Assembly: GCF_003967355.1 (NCBI RefSeq)
Contig: NZ_BIFH01000014.1
Location: 468,031 to 532,030, forward strand
Origin: Embleya hyalina
GTDB taxonomy: Bacteria > Actinomycetota > Actinomycetes > Streptomycetales > Streptomycetaceae
DNA length: 64,000 nucleotides
Reading direction: 5' to 3'
Shown here: positions 1-7,862 of the stretch, in pieces
Position numbering within the stretch: position 1 is the stretch's first letter
Layout: every line of letters starts with the position of its first letter
The notes under the pieces: generated by a model
What the model saw: the letters and a program-made list of their open reading frames with translations, nothing else
The model's database searches: none
What the model was told of the DNA's origin: nothing
Position numbers and translations under genes: made by a program

Positions 1-501
1 GCGTGGAGCTACCGGGTGGACGGGGTCGAGCCGGCTGATCTACCGATGATCGCCGCCGAGGCAGTGGCGGTCGGGCTGGAGTCGCCGGCGTTGTGCGAGT
101 TGGCGGGGCTGGGCCGGGGTGACGATGTTCGTGATCTGCGGGATCTGTTCGAGTAGGCGCTCGCGGAGGTGGGGATCGAACTGCCGACTCCCGGTCCGGC
201 CTGGCGTTACGCGCTGCGGCGTCTGGCGGCCGGGATCGTCGACGAAGGTGTCTCCCTCGCCGAGGTGGCTCGGGGCGGTTGGTGGGATGTGGCGGCGGAG
301 ACCGAGGAGGAGCGGGTGTTCGTCTCGTTGATGCCGCAGTGTGCGTGTTGCGTGGAGTACACCCTGGGCTTCGACGAAGCGCGTTGGGCGAGCGAGGTGC
401 GGGCGGCGGCGATCGTGCTGAACTCGTCGCCTGTTCGGGTCGGCCCGCTGCCCGGGTGTGATCAGGGCCGGGCTTCGCGGAGGTCTTCCCAGGACGGGTG
501 A
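1..501 (+). pseudogene. Hypothetical gene interrupted by an in-frame TAG (5' end outside window)
   Basis: The window opens inside a frame that reads from base 1, stops at TAG 154-156 and continues in the same frame to TGA 499-501. The reading around the stop is RDLRDLFE / stop / ALAEVGIELP, so a CAG (Gln) to TAG change in one codon would rejoin the two parts into one protein of at least 165 residues. A restart at GTG 169 has no visible ribosome binding site. I do not recognise the family; the acidic, Trp- and Cys-containing sequence (MPQCACC from codon 111) looks like true coding sequence. Its last 40 bases are antisense to the end of the next pseudogene, so its natural 3' end may also be altered. 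A sequencing error at one base is the main alternative. Confidence 0.55.
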
Positions 502-1154
502 TGGTGCATGGTGTCCCGGCCGCACGGGCAATGGAGGGCGGCTCGTCGGTCGAGGACGAAGACGATGCCGATCCAGTAGTGGCTGGAGGGCGCGCAGGCA
601 CCACCGGTAGGGGAGGGCTTCGTCGCCCGGGACCAGGCCGGCCAGGTAGGTGCCGAGGTTGGCGCCGAGCGGTACGAGGTTTATCGGTTGCGGAAGCAGG
701 GTGTGCCGGACGCCCCGGTCGGTGAGGGTGAGGCCGGAGTCGTCGTCGGTGACCACGCCGATCGTCATGGGGCGGTCGAGTGCGGAAGGGTGTTCGTGCG
801 GGCGCCGGAAGGTCGCGGACGTGCCGTTGGCCGCGACCACCTCCAGGTCCCCGTCGCGGTGGGCGCCGACGGGTGAGACGTGCATGATCGCGTCGATCCG
901 GCCCAGGTACTCCGGGACTTCCTCGAACCAGCCGACCAGGTTGCGCTCGTCGTCGAACGCGCGGGGACGGGCGTGCCGGGCGCGCTCCAGGCCAGGGTCG
1001 TGTGGCCGCCCGGGACGCTCGGGAGGAGGTGGACGTCGGCCAGGGAGAGGCATTTCAGGAAGGAACGAGCGGTCTCGAAGGTCTGAAGCAGCCCGACCAC
1101 TCTTTCGGGTGACATCAAGTGGGCACCGGTGGCGCAGGGTTGATTCTCGGACAC
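462..1154 (-). pseudogene. Hypothetical gene with two frameshifts
   Basis: A protein-like reading can be followed on the minus strand only by changing frame twice. It starts at GTG 1154, five bases after a GGAG box, and runs through MSPERVVGLLQTFETARSF and LPSVPGGHTTLAWSAPG. It then shifts frame between about 950 and 1010 into RAFDDERNLVGWFEEVPEY and on to a segment ending near GDEALPYRWCLRA. It shifts again near 590-600 into HYWIGIVFVLDRRAALHCPC and ends at TGA (462-464). All three parts look like ordinary actinobacterial protein, whereas the sequence past each shift in the old frame is Arg/Pro-rich antisense-type noise. I do not recognise the family. Two shifts plus the neighbouring nonsense codon favour decay over sequencing error. 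Confidence 0.5.
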
Positions 1155-1191
1155 GACAACTCCGTTTCGCTGGAATCGAATCGATCGGTGA

Positions 1192-1653
1192 CTAGCGGCC
1201 GGCTCGGTCCGGCGGACCCGGTTGGACGAACTGCGTTTCATCTAGGACGAGTTCGCCCGAGATCACAGCTCGAACCCACTTGCCGCCACCACGTACGGGC
1301 CCCGACCCGAGCCCACATCCCATGGCCCAGACCAAAAACAACCCGCGCCCGCAGCAGTCCCGGTCGTCGGCGGGAGGCTCCACCCCGAGCGCGAACGGCG
1401 CACCGCCGTCAACCACTTCGACGACGACACCCTGATCGCCCACCACGCACGAGATGGACCGAGCCCCACCGGCATGCCGCACGGCATTCCCCACCAACTC
1501 GGACGCCACGAGCCGCAACACGTCAACGACGTTGCCCTGGCCGCATCCGGTACTCCACGCCGCCACGAACTCCCTTGCCGCAGAGGCAGCTTCCGGGCCA
1601 GGGGGCAGATCGATCCGGTGCACTCCCGTGCACAGGTTTGCGGATTGGGTCAT
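1192..1653 (-). CDS. ATP-binding regulatory protein, anti-sigma-factor (RsbW/AbaA) type
   Basis: A 153-residue protein made almost entirely of a GHKL-type HATPase domain. The N-box is ELVGNAVRHA, a DGGAPF segment stands where the G1 box belongs and CGRGLFLV is the G2 box. Proteins of this size in actinomycetes bind ATP and act as anti-sigma-like switch proteins. The start at ATG 1653 is chosen because GTGGGGAG precedes it; ATG 1692 is possible and would add 13 residues. It is divergent from a WhiJ-type HTH gene and a DUF397 gene. This arrangement matches the repeated abaA/whiJ/DUF397 triads of Streptomyces, which modulate development and antibiotic production. The ligand and partner are inferred, not shown. 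Confidence 0.85.
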   Translation of the reverse strand: MTQSANLCTGVHRIDLPPGPEAASAAREFVAAWSTGCGQGNVVDVLRLVASELVGNAVRHAGGARSISCVVGDQGVVVEVVDGGAPFALGVEPPADDRDCCGRGLFLVWAMGCGLGSGPVRGGGKWVRAVISGELVLDETQFVQPGPPDRAGR

Positions 1654-1713
1654 AGCGCGCCGACTCCCCACTGTCAGTGGTGCCCAGGGCATCGCGATCT
1701 TGCTGCGCTTGGT

Positions 1714-1790
1714 GATGCTTCAAGCACAGGCGGTGACTTGAAAGAGACTGCACGCGCTCCGTCGCATGAGTCAAGCCACATGCTTGAATT
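1714..1790. promoter_or_regulatory. Candidate operator region with TTCAAGCA / TGCTTGAA elements
   Basis: The divergent intergenic region between the ATP-binding protein and the HTH regulator contains a perfect short dyad, TGCTT-C-AAGCA (1716-1726), and the matching inverted half TGCTTGAA at 1781-1788. The region is less GC-rich than its surroundings. It is a reasonable place for autoregulation by the neighbouring WhiJ-type protein; binding is inferred only. Confidence 0.3.
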
Positions 1791-1894
1791 ATTCAGAAGT
1801 CATGCGAACGGGTGTCGACGCCGCTAGGCTCGCGCCGTCAGCGATGCTGCGCGGTTGCACAATGGGGTGGAAATCCTCGGATGGAAGGCGCTCG

Positions 1895-2752
1895 ATGGCA
1901 GGCACGGGACCGGGCAATCTGAAGGCTCGACGAGAACTCGGGGCGCGACTTCGCAAGATCCGCGTGCGAATGGGACGCTCATCGGAGAGCGTGGGCAAGG
2001 CCATTGGCATCAGCCAGTCCACGCTCACGCGAACCGAAACCGGCGATCGGACCTGCACAGAACGAGAGTTCTATGCTCTGGTCGACTTCTTCGGGCTGGC
2101 CGGCGATGAACGCGAGGCGCTTGAGCTGACGGCAATGTCCGTCTGGAACGCGGATCCACCGTGGTGGTCACGCTTTGGCGACGTCATCTCAGCCAACTAC
2201 GCCACGGTTCTCGAGTACGAGGACTGGGCCACCTTGCGCCAAGACTACCAACTTGCCGTCATGCCCCCGCTTTTGCAGACCGAGGCGTACGCGCGAGAGG
2301 TCACCGCCGTTGGGTTCAACGATCTGAACCCCGACCAGGTAGACGACTTGGTCGAGGTGCGTACGTGCCGTCAGCGCCGTGTCTATGAAGACCCATGCTT
2401 GGCTATAGAAGCCGTAATCACCCAAGCCGTGCTTGAGTTCGAAGTCGGCGGTAGCACCGAGCACGACGCGCAACTTCGACACCTGTTGGAGATGACTGCG
2501 TTGCCCCACGTGGAGGTGCGGGTGATTCCTTTCGCGGCAGGAGCTGGAGGGACCCAGTCGAACCCCTTCCAGATTCTCTCCTACGGTGAAGGTGAGCCCT
2601 CCGTGGCATTCGGACAGGGCGTCGGCGGGAGCACGTTCATGGACGATCCTCGTGACGTGCGACGGATCACTCGGCTCTTCAAGAACCTGGCCAGACACGC
2701 GCTGAGCCCGGAGGATAGCCGTGAACTGATTGCCACGATCAGAAAGAACTGA
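1895..2752 (+). CDS. WhiJ-type XRE regulator (HTH plus DUF5753)
   Basis: A 285-residue DNA-binding regulator. The N-terminal third is a Cro/CI-type helix-turn-helix (ARLRKIRVRMGRSSESVGKA followed by ISQSTLTRTETG). The rest matches the DUF5753 sensor domain, with DWATLRQDYQLAVMPPLLQT and the terminal FKNLARHALSPEDSRELI segment. ATG 1895 is chosen because GGAAGG lies six bases upstream; ATG 1766 would add 43 residues with no support. It is followed after one base by a DUF397 gene. In the whiJ paralogue family this pair is known to work as DNA-binding protein plus small partner. The target operator is unknown here. Confidence 0.9.
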   Translation: MAGTGPGNLKARRELGARLRKIRVRMGRSSESVGKAIGISQSTLTRTETGDRTCTEREFYALVDFFGLAGDEREALELTAMSVWNADPPWWSRFGDVISANYATVLEYEDWATLRQDYQLAVMPPLLQTEAYAREVTAVGFNDLNPDQVDDLVEVRTCRQRRVYEDPCLAIEAVITQAVLEFEVGGSTEHDAQLRHLLEMTALPHVEVRVIPFAAGAGGTQSNPFQILSYGEGEPSVAFGQGVGGSTFMDDPRDVRRITRLFKNLARHALSPEDSRELIATIRKN

Positions 2753-2753
2753 C

Positions 2754-2951
2754 ATGACCCTGCGTCACACTCGTCCTGAGGCCCGTCCCGCCTGGCGGAA
2801 GAGCTCGTACAGCCACAACGACGGCGACTGCGTCGAGACTGCCCCGGTTCGCGCTTCCGTTGCGATTCGCGACAGTAAGGACCTGAGTGTCGGTACTCTC
2901 GCCGTCCCCCATGACGCGTGGACGTACATGGTGGACGCTCTCAAGGGCTGA
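2754..2951 (+). CDS. DUF397 domain-containing small protein
   Basis: A 65-residue protein that is a complete DUF397 domain: AWRKSSYS near residue 12, GDCVETA around 22, VAIRDSKD in the middle and a terminal DAWTYMVDALKG helix. The ATG follows the stop of the HTH gene by one base, so the two are translationally coupled. DUF397 proteins act with WhiJ-type regulators, probably by relieving their repression; that role is inferred from the family. A strong hairpin follows the gene. Confidence 0.92.
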   Translation: MTLRHTRPEARPAWRKSSYSHNDGDCVETAPVRASVAIRDSKDLSVGTLAVPHDAWTYMVDALKG

Positions 2952-2970
2952 CAGGTGGTTGGGTGCTTAT

Positions 2971-3008
2971 GCCCCTTGTCTCCCGGTGCGCATCGGGGGA
3001 CAAGGGGC
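2971..3008. terminator. Bidirectional hairpin terminator
   Basis: GCCCCTTGTC (2971-2980) pairs perfectly with GACAAGGGGC (2999-3008), and the stem continues inward by about four pairs. It sits between the convergent DUF397 and methyltransferase genes. There is no long T-tract, which is usual for actinobacterial terminators. Confidence 0.7.
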
Positions 3009-3030
3009 GGTCGGGGGTGGGGCGTTGTGA

Positions 3031-4155
3031 TCACGTGACCGTCAGGCGCCACAGGGATGTGGTTTCTGCGGTGCGGGCTGTGTGTAGGGGGGTTTTGGGG
3101 TTGGTTGCTCTTGGGTGTTGGGGCTTCGTTGTGATCCTGTCCCGCACCTTGAGGCCGGCTGCTTCGATGGTGGTGGGGACCTCGTCGGGTGTTCTGAGGC
3201 CGAGGTGTTCGGCGAGGTCGGAGAGGATCAGCCAGGCCTCGCCGCCCGGTTCGAGGTGGGAGGGCAGGTTGTTCAGGAAGGCTCGGAGCATGGTGCTGTT
3301 CGGGTCGTAGACGCCCTGCTCCAGTGCGGATGTCGGGTGGGCGGGGATCCAGGGTGGGTTGCAGACGACCAAGTCGGCGCGGCCTTCCGGGAAGAGGCAG
3401 GGGCCGACCACGTCGATGCGGTCCGTGAGGTCGAGTCGGCGGATGTTGTCCCGGGCGCAGGAGAGCGCGCGTGGATTGATGTCGGTGGCCAGCACACGGT
3501 CGATTCCTCGACGGGCCAGGACCGCGGCGAGTACGCCCGTTCCCGTGCCGAGGTCGAAGGCGGTGCGGCCGGGGCCGCCGCCGGGGAGCGGCGCTCGGGC
3601 GACCAGGTCGACGTACTCGCCCCTGATCGGGGAGAAGACGCCGTAGTGCGGGTGGATGCGGGCGGCGAGCGCCGGAACCTCCACGCCCTTCTCGCGCCAC
3701 TGCCGTGCTCCGATCACGCCCAGCAGTTCGGCGAGCGAGACCACCGACGGCCCGTGCGGTGGGCCGTACGCCTCGGTGCACGCGCGACGGACGTCGGGGG
3801 CTCTGCGCAGCGCCAGGGAGTGGTCGTCCTCCAGCAGTACGAGGAGTTTGCCCAGTACCCGAGCCCGGTGACCTCGGGCGCGGCGGTGGAGACGGAAGGA
3901 CTCGGCCGGGCTGTCACCCGAGCGGGGAGGCTTCCGGTCGAGACGGTGGTTCATCGCGCGCAGCAGTCCACGTGCGTTGTGGTAGTCGCCGCGCCACAAC
4001 ATCGCCGTGCCTTCGCAGGCCAGACGGTATGCGGTATCGGCTTTCATCCCGTCGTCCGCGACGACGACGCGTCGGGGAAGCGGTGCGGCGCTCTCGGAAT
4101 GCCAACGGGCGGATCGGACCGTGTGGGCTTCGGTCCAGTGGATCGTGGACACCAC
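3031..4155 (-). CDS. Class I SAM-dependent methyltransferase, PrmC/HemK-like
   Basis: A 374-residue protein with a C-terminal Rossmann methyltransferase. The SAM-binding loop is FDLGTGTGVLA (around residue 200), followed by the acidic loop VLATDINPRAL and the NPPW motif (residue ~268) typical of enzymes that methylate amide or amino nitrogens, such as PrmC. The first 180 residues lack a recognised domain and contain an Arg-rich stretch. The substrate cannot be named: true PrmC is usually next to prfA, and this gene is not. It converges on the DUF397 gene across a hairpin and has no obvious operon partner. Confidence 0.8.
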   Translation of the reverse strand: MVSTIHWTEAHTVRSARWHSESAAPLPRRVVVADDGMKADTAYRLACEGTAMLWRGDYHNARGLLRAMNHRLDRKPPRSGDSPAESFRLHRRARGHRARVLGKLLVLLEDDHSLALRRAPDVRRACTEAYGPPHGPSVVSLAELLGVIGARQWREKGVEVPALAARIHPHYGVFSPIRGEYVDLVARAPLPGGGPGRTAFDLGTGTGVLAAVLARRGIDRVLATDINPRALSCARDNIRRLDLTDRIDVVGPCLFPEGRADLVVCNPPWIPAHPTSALEQGVYDPNSTMLRAFLNNLPSHLEPGGEAWLILSDLAEHLGLRTPDEVPTTIEAAGLKVRDRITTKPQHPRATNPKTPLHTARTAETTSLWRLTVT

Positions 4156-4412
4156 GTACTCCTCGTGATCGAACGTGCGGGGGCACGAAGAGCACTTCGA
4201 CGAGGAGCAGGGGAGAACGACGCGCGTGCCACGACGGCACAGGCGCGTGTATCGGGGCAGGCCGGCCTACCGCTTCCGCGTCGAAGCGCGAGAGGAGAAG
4301 TCGCCGAGAACCATGCCGAGCGTCACGACCGGCCCTTCCGGGGAGGTGGAGAGATGACAGGTGAGGCTCGCACGGTTCCCGACGCAGGGCAACCGGATTC
4401 GGGCCCGGGGCA

Positions 4413-4447
4413 GGGCGTCATCCGCTGCGCGGCCCCGGATGACGCCC
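4413..4447 (-). terminator. Hairpin terminator after the AhpD-like gene
   Basis: GGGCGTCATCCG (4413-4424) and CGGATGACGCCC (4436-4447) form a perfect 12-bp stem with an 11-base loop, eight bases beyond the stop codon of the minus-strand carboxymuconolactone decarboxylase gene. The rest of 4156-4454 shows no gene I trust. Confidence 0.7.
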
Positions 4448-4454
4448 CGTTCCG

Positions 4455-4904
4455 CTACCAGGTCTTGCCGGCCTGCTCGTTCGTGGTGCGGTTGATGCGG
4501 TTGAAGAGGTTGGTCAGGGCGATTTCCAGGGTGATCGCGCCCAGTTGCTCCTGGGTGAAGTGGCCGGCGGCGGCCTCCCAGACCTCGTCGGTGACGCCCG
4601 GGGCGCCGTCCTGGATCCGGGTGGCGGCCTCGGTCAACGCGAACGCCGCCCGCTCCTCGTCGGTGAAGAAGGGCGTCTCGCGCCAGGCGACCACGTGGTG
4701 CAGCCGCTCGTCCGACTCGCCGGCCTTCTTCGCCGCGTCGATCGAGGCGTACACGCACGGGCTACAGCCGTTGATCTGGCTGACCCGCAGATGGATCAGC
4801 GACAGCAGGCGCGGCTCGACACCCCCGGCGTGGATCGCCTTGAAAAGGTGTTGGAAAGCGGTGGTCAGGTCGGGGCTGGGCGCGCTCTTCAGCCGTGCTT
4901 CCAT
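4455..4904 (-). CDS. Carboxymuconolactone decarboxylase / AhpD-like protein
   Basis: A 149-residue all-helical AhpD-like protein. The redox centre is QINGCSPCVYAS (CxxC around residue 46), which normally supports a thiol peroxidase or reductant role. The His that usually follows four residues after the second Cys is Ser here, so activity may differ from classic AhpD. ATG 4904 is preceded by AAGGAGC at a normal distance. It is divergent from an ECF41-type sigma factor, the well-known genomic partner and regulatory target arrangement of that sigma group, and is probably transcribed under its control. Confidence 0.85.
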   Translation of the reverse strand: MEARLKSAPSPDLTTAFQHLFKAIHAGGVEPRLLSLIHLRVSQINGCSPCVYASIDAAKKAGESDERLHHVVAWRETPFFTDEERAAFALTEAATRIQDGAPGVTDEVWEAAAGHFTQEQLGAITLEIALTNLFNRINRTTNEQAGKTW

Positions 4905-4944
4905 GGGTCCTGCTCCTTCATCGGTTACCTGCGCCCCCTCGGGC

Positions 4945-4963
4945 CCGTCATCACCCATGACGG
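4945..4963. promoter_or_regulatory. Inverted repeat between the ECF41 sigma and AhpD-like genes
   Basis: CCGTCAT and ATGACGG are perfect 7-bp arms around a 5-base spacer, centred in the 83-bp divergent promoter region. I did not find the published ECF41 promoter pattern with confidence. The dyad is therefore listed as a candidate regulator site rather than the sigma-dependent promoter. Confidence 0.35.
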
Positions 4964-4987
4964 AGCGGTTCCGAGGAAGGTAACGAC

Positions 4988-5896
4988 ATGTCAGGCACCA
5001 ACCCCGACCACGATTCCGACCCCGGGCCCGGCACCACGGATGCGATGGTCGAGGCGTTCGAATCCCAGCGCGACCGGCTGCGCGCGGTCGCCTTTCGCAT
5101 GCTCGGGTCGCACTCCGACGCGGAGGACGTGGTCCAGGAGACCTGGCTGCGGTTGTCCCGCCAGGACACGGCGAGCATCCACAACCTCGGCGGCTGGCTG
5201 ACCACGGTGGTCGGCCGGATCAGCCTGGACTGGCTGCGTTCGCGGCAGGCCCGCCCCGAGGCGTCCTACGACGAGCGTTTGCCGGAGTTCGTCGTGACGA
5301 TCGACGACGGTCCCGCGCCGGAGGAGGAGGCGGTGCTCGCCGACTCCGTCGGGCTCGCGCTCCTGGTCGTGCTCGAATCGTTGCGGCCGAGCGAACGGCT
5401 CGCGTTCGTGCTGCACGACCTGTTCGCGGTGCCGTTCGACGAGATCGGCAGGATCCTCGGCAAGTCCGCCGACGCCACGAAGATGATGGCCAGCCGGGCG
5501 CGCCGGAAGGTACAGGCGACCGAGCGGCCGGTGGACGGCGCGCGGGGGCAGCGCGAGGTGGTCCACGCGTTCCTCGCGGCGGCTCGTCACGGCGCCTTCG
5601 AGGAGTTGTTGCGCGTGCTCGATCCCGAGGTGCGGTTGGTCGTCGACACCCCCGGCGGTACGGTCGTCACCCTCGGCGCCACCAAGGTCGCGGCAGGCGC
5701 GCGACTGGCCGGGGGCGGGGTCACGCTGGGGCGGGCGGCGTTCGTCAACGGCCTCCCCGGGGTCGTTTCCTGGCACGAGGACGGCTCTCCGCTCTCGGTC
5801 CTCGCGTTCACCGTCGTCGACGACCGGATCACCGAGATCAGGGCCGTGGTCGACCCGGCCAAGCTGGCCCTGATGAACCTGCCCGATCCCAGGTGA
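4988..5896 (+). CDS. RNA polymerase sigma factor, ECF41 (SigJ-like) family
   Basis: A 302-residue ECF sigma factor. Region 2 covers about residues 20-90 (RMLGSHSDAEDVVQETWLRL), and region 4 lies near 130-185 (PSERLAFVLHDLFAVPFDEI then ASRARRKVQ). A C-terminal SnoaL-like domain of about 110 residues follows, ending with VVDPAKLALMNLPDP. That extra domain is the hallmark of the ECF41 group, where it replaces a separate anti-sigma factor and tunes activity. GAGGAAGG precedes the ATG. The divergent AhpD-like gene is the standard ECF41 partner. The inducing signal is not known for the group in general. Confidence 0.92.
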   Translation: MSGTNPDHDSDPGPGTTDAMVEAFESQRDRLRAVAFRMLGSHSDAEDVVQETWLRLSRQDTASIHNLGGWLTTVVGRISLDWLRSRQARPEASYDERLPEFVVTIDDGPAPEEEAVLADSVGLALLVVLESLRPSERLAFVLHDLFAVPFDEIGRILGKSADATKMMASRARRKVQATERPVDGARGQREVVHAFLAAARHGAFEELLRVLDPEVRLVVDTPGGTVVTLGATKVAAGARLAGGGVTLGRAAFVNGLPGVVSWHEDGSPLSVLAFTVVDDRITEIRAVVDPAKLALMNLPDPR

Positions 5897-6091
5897 GCCA
5901 GGGCGTTCCGACAACCGGGCAGGGGTCGGGTGGACGGACGGATGCACCGACCGAGCCCGTCCGCGACCGCGGACGGCGCCCACATCGGGACGCGGCGACG
6001 CGACGGAGGCCGGAATGGCCGCGACGTACACTCGCGGTGCGGGCGAGGCACCAGGCCGGGATTCCGGCACCGGTGCGAGGGAGGGGTCGGG

Positions 6092-6538
6092 ATGTTCGGT
6101 TCGAAGAAGAGGAAGACGAAGCCCAACGACCTGATGGCGCGGCTCAGGCCCGACCTGAGTCGGGAATCGCTCGGCGTCGGGCCCGACTTCCCGGGCGTCG
6201 CCCCGAACCCGCTCCTGAGCGGTGAGGCACGAAAGCGCGATGCGGAACTGCGTGCGGGGGCGCTTGCGCTCGGCGTTCTCGTCGACTGGCGGGAGGTCAA
6301 CAGCAATCCACGCGTGGTCCTGATGTTCGACGTGGAGACCGCCGACGGCATCTCGTTCCGAGGTATCGCGGACGAAGGTCTCACGATCACCGAGCTCACC
6401 CGACTCGCCCCGGGACAGACGTTGCCCGTGCGCTACCGGCCGGCCGTCATGGACCACTACGTCTCCCTCGCCCGGGACGCGGACCCCGCCCACGTGCGGC
6501 AGCTCTCCGACCGGATCGCCGGCCGCAAGCGGACCTGA
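6092..6538 (+). CDS. Hypothetical protein
   Basis: A 148-residue protein starting MFGSKKRKTKPND behind GAGGGAGGGG. It has a basic N-terminus, no signal peptide and no membrane segment. The C-terminal half (VVLMFDVETADGISFRGIAD, then PGQTLPVRYRPAVMDHYVSL) reads like the small beta-rich domain found in other unnamed Streptomyces proteins. I do not assign a function. It lies downstream of, but 195 bp away from, the sigma factor gene and converges on an epoxide hydrolase. Confidence 0.7.
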   Translation: MFGSKKRKTKPNDLMARLRPDLSRESLGVGPDFPGVAPNPLLSGEARKRDAELRAGALALGVLVDWREVNSNPRVVLMFDVETADGISFRGIADEGLTITELTRLAPGQTLPVRYRPAVMDHYVSLARDADPAHVRQLSDRIAGRKRT

Positions 6539-6593
6539 CCCGAAGCCATCGGCCGGCCGTTTGCGTCGGTCGGCGGTCCGTAAGGGTCGCCCG

Positions 6594-7787
6594 TCAGTTC
6601 GGGTTCGGGTCCGCCGTGCGGAACGGGCGAAAGAACGTGCGCAGTTCCTCGGCGTACAGCTCGGGCTCCTCGAACGCCGCGAAGTGGCCGCCGCGTTCGG
6701 CCTCGGTCACGCGCACGAGGTTCGTGGTGCGCTCCATCCAGGCGCGTGGCGGGCGGACCAGGTCGCCGGGGAAGAGCGTGAAGCCGGACGGGACTTCGAC
6801 CCGACGGGCGAGTTGCGCGGGCGGGATCGAGTTGTTGGCGCGATACATCCGCATCGACGAGCCGATCGTTTCGGTGAGCCAGTAGATGGTGACGTTGGTC
6901 AGGATCTCGTCCCTGGTGAAGCCGCGCTCGATGTCGCCGTCGCAGTCGCTCCACGCGCGCAATTTCTCGACGATCCAGGCGGCGAGGCCGGCGGGCGAGT
7001 CGGTGAGGCCGACGGCGGCGGTCTGCGGCTTGGTCCGGTGCATCGCGGCGTAGGCGCCCTCGGCCGCGCCCCAGGCGGCGACCTCCCGGAACCACTCGCG
7101 CTCCTCGGGTGTGAACTCGGCGAGGTCGCCGGAGACGACGGGTACACCGGCGTCGGTGCGGTGTACGGCCACCACCCGGTCGGGGTGGTCGAGGGCGAGG
7201 TAGCGGGCGACGTGGCTGCCGATGTCCCCACCCGCCGCGCCGAATCGGGCGTAGCCGAGCCCGTCCATCAACTCGGCCCACAGACCGGCGACGGCGATGG
7301 AGTCGAGGGGCGGGCCGGTCGGGCGATCCGAATACCCGTAGCCCGGCATGTCCGGTACGACGACGTCGAACGCGTCGGCCGGATCGCCCCCGTGCGCGCC
7401 GGGATCGGTCAGCAGCGAAATCACCTTGGTGTAGCGCCAGAACGAATCGGGCCACCCGTGCCCGAGCACCAACGGCAACACGGGTCCGGTCGGCGCGACG
7501 GCCCGGGCATGCACGTAGTGGATCCCGAGTCCACCGACGGTTGCCCGATAGCGGGGCAGCCGGTTGAGCGCGGCCTCCTGCGCGTCCCAGTCGAACCCGT
7601 CCGCCCAGTAGTCCACCAACTCGCGGAGGTATCCGAGATCGACCCCGAGCCCCCAGCCGACCTCCTCCGGCGCATCCGGCCACCGCGTGCCCCGCAACCG
7701 CGCCCGAAGATCGGCGAGCACGGCGGGATCGGTGCGCCCGATGAATCGTTGCGGCTGGAACACCTCTTCATCCGACATGGCACGCAT
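6594..7787 (-). CDS. Epoxide hydrolase family protein (alpha/beta hydrolase)
   Basis: A 397-residue enzyme of the microsomal-type epoxide hydrolase family. An N-terminal lid-binding segment (WPDAPEEVGWGLGVDLGYLR) precedes the alpha/beta-hydrolase core. The oxyanion motif is HGWPDSFWR, the predicted nucleophile Asp lies in AAGGDIGSHVA and the catalytic His in ERGGHFAAFEEP. It should open epoxides by covalent catalysis through Asp; the substrate is not indicated. Start ATG 7787 is chosen because GGAG lies five bases upstream; the next ATG (7778) lacks this. It is a single-gene unit converging on a hypothetical gene. Confidence 0.9.
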   Translation of the reverse strand: MRAMSDEEVFQPQRFIGRTDPAVLADLRARLRGTRWPDAPEEVGWGLGVDLGYLRELVDYWADGFDWDAQEAALNRLPRYRATVGGLGIHYVHARAVAPTGPVLPLVLGHGWPDSFWRYTKVISLLTDPGAHGGDPADAFDVVVPDMPGYGYSDRPTGPPLDSIAVAGLWAELMDGLGYARFGAAGGDIGSHVARYLALDHPDRVVAVHRTDAGVPVVSGDLAEFTPEEREWFREVAAWGAAEGAYAAMHRTKPQTAAVGLTDSPAGLAAWIVEKLRAWSDCDGDIERGFTRDEILTNVTIYWLTETIGSSMRMYRANNSIPPAQLARRVEVPSGFTLFPGDLVRPPRAWMERTTNLVRVTEAERGGHFAAFEEPELYAEELRTFFRPFRTADPNPN

Positions 7788-7862
7788 GCTAACTCCGCGA
7801 CGATCATGCCCCGAAGCGGACACGCGCCCGCGCGCTCACGGGCCCGGCCGGTCGCGCTCACG

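Noticed and set aside
4175..4357. 60-codon plus-strand frame ending in ATGA overlap with another frame
   Set aside because: The downstream frame is antisense to the AhpD-like gene, and the short frame is Arg/Glu-rich without recognisable features.
3115..4983. Very long plus-strand open frame antisense to the methyltransferase and AhpD-like genes
   Set aside because: Composition is typical of a shadow of GC-rich genes; the minus-strand proteins have clear family motifs.
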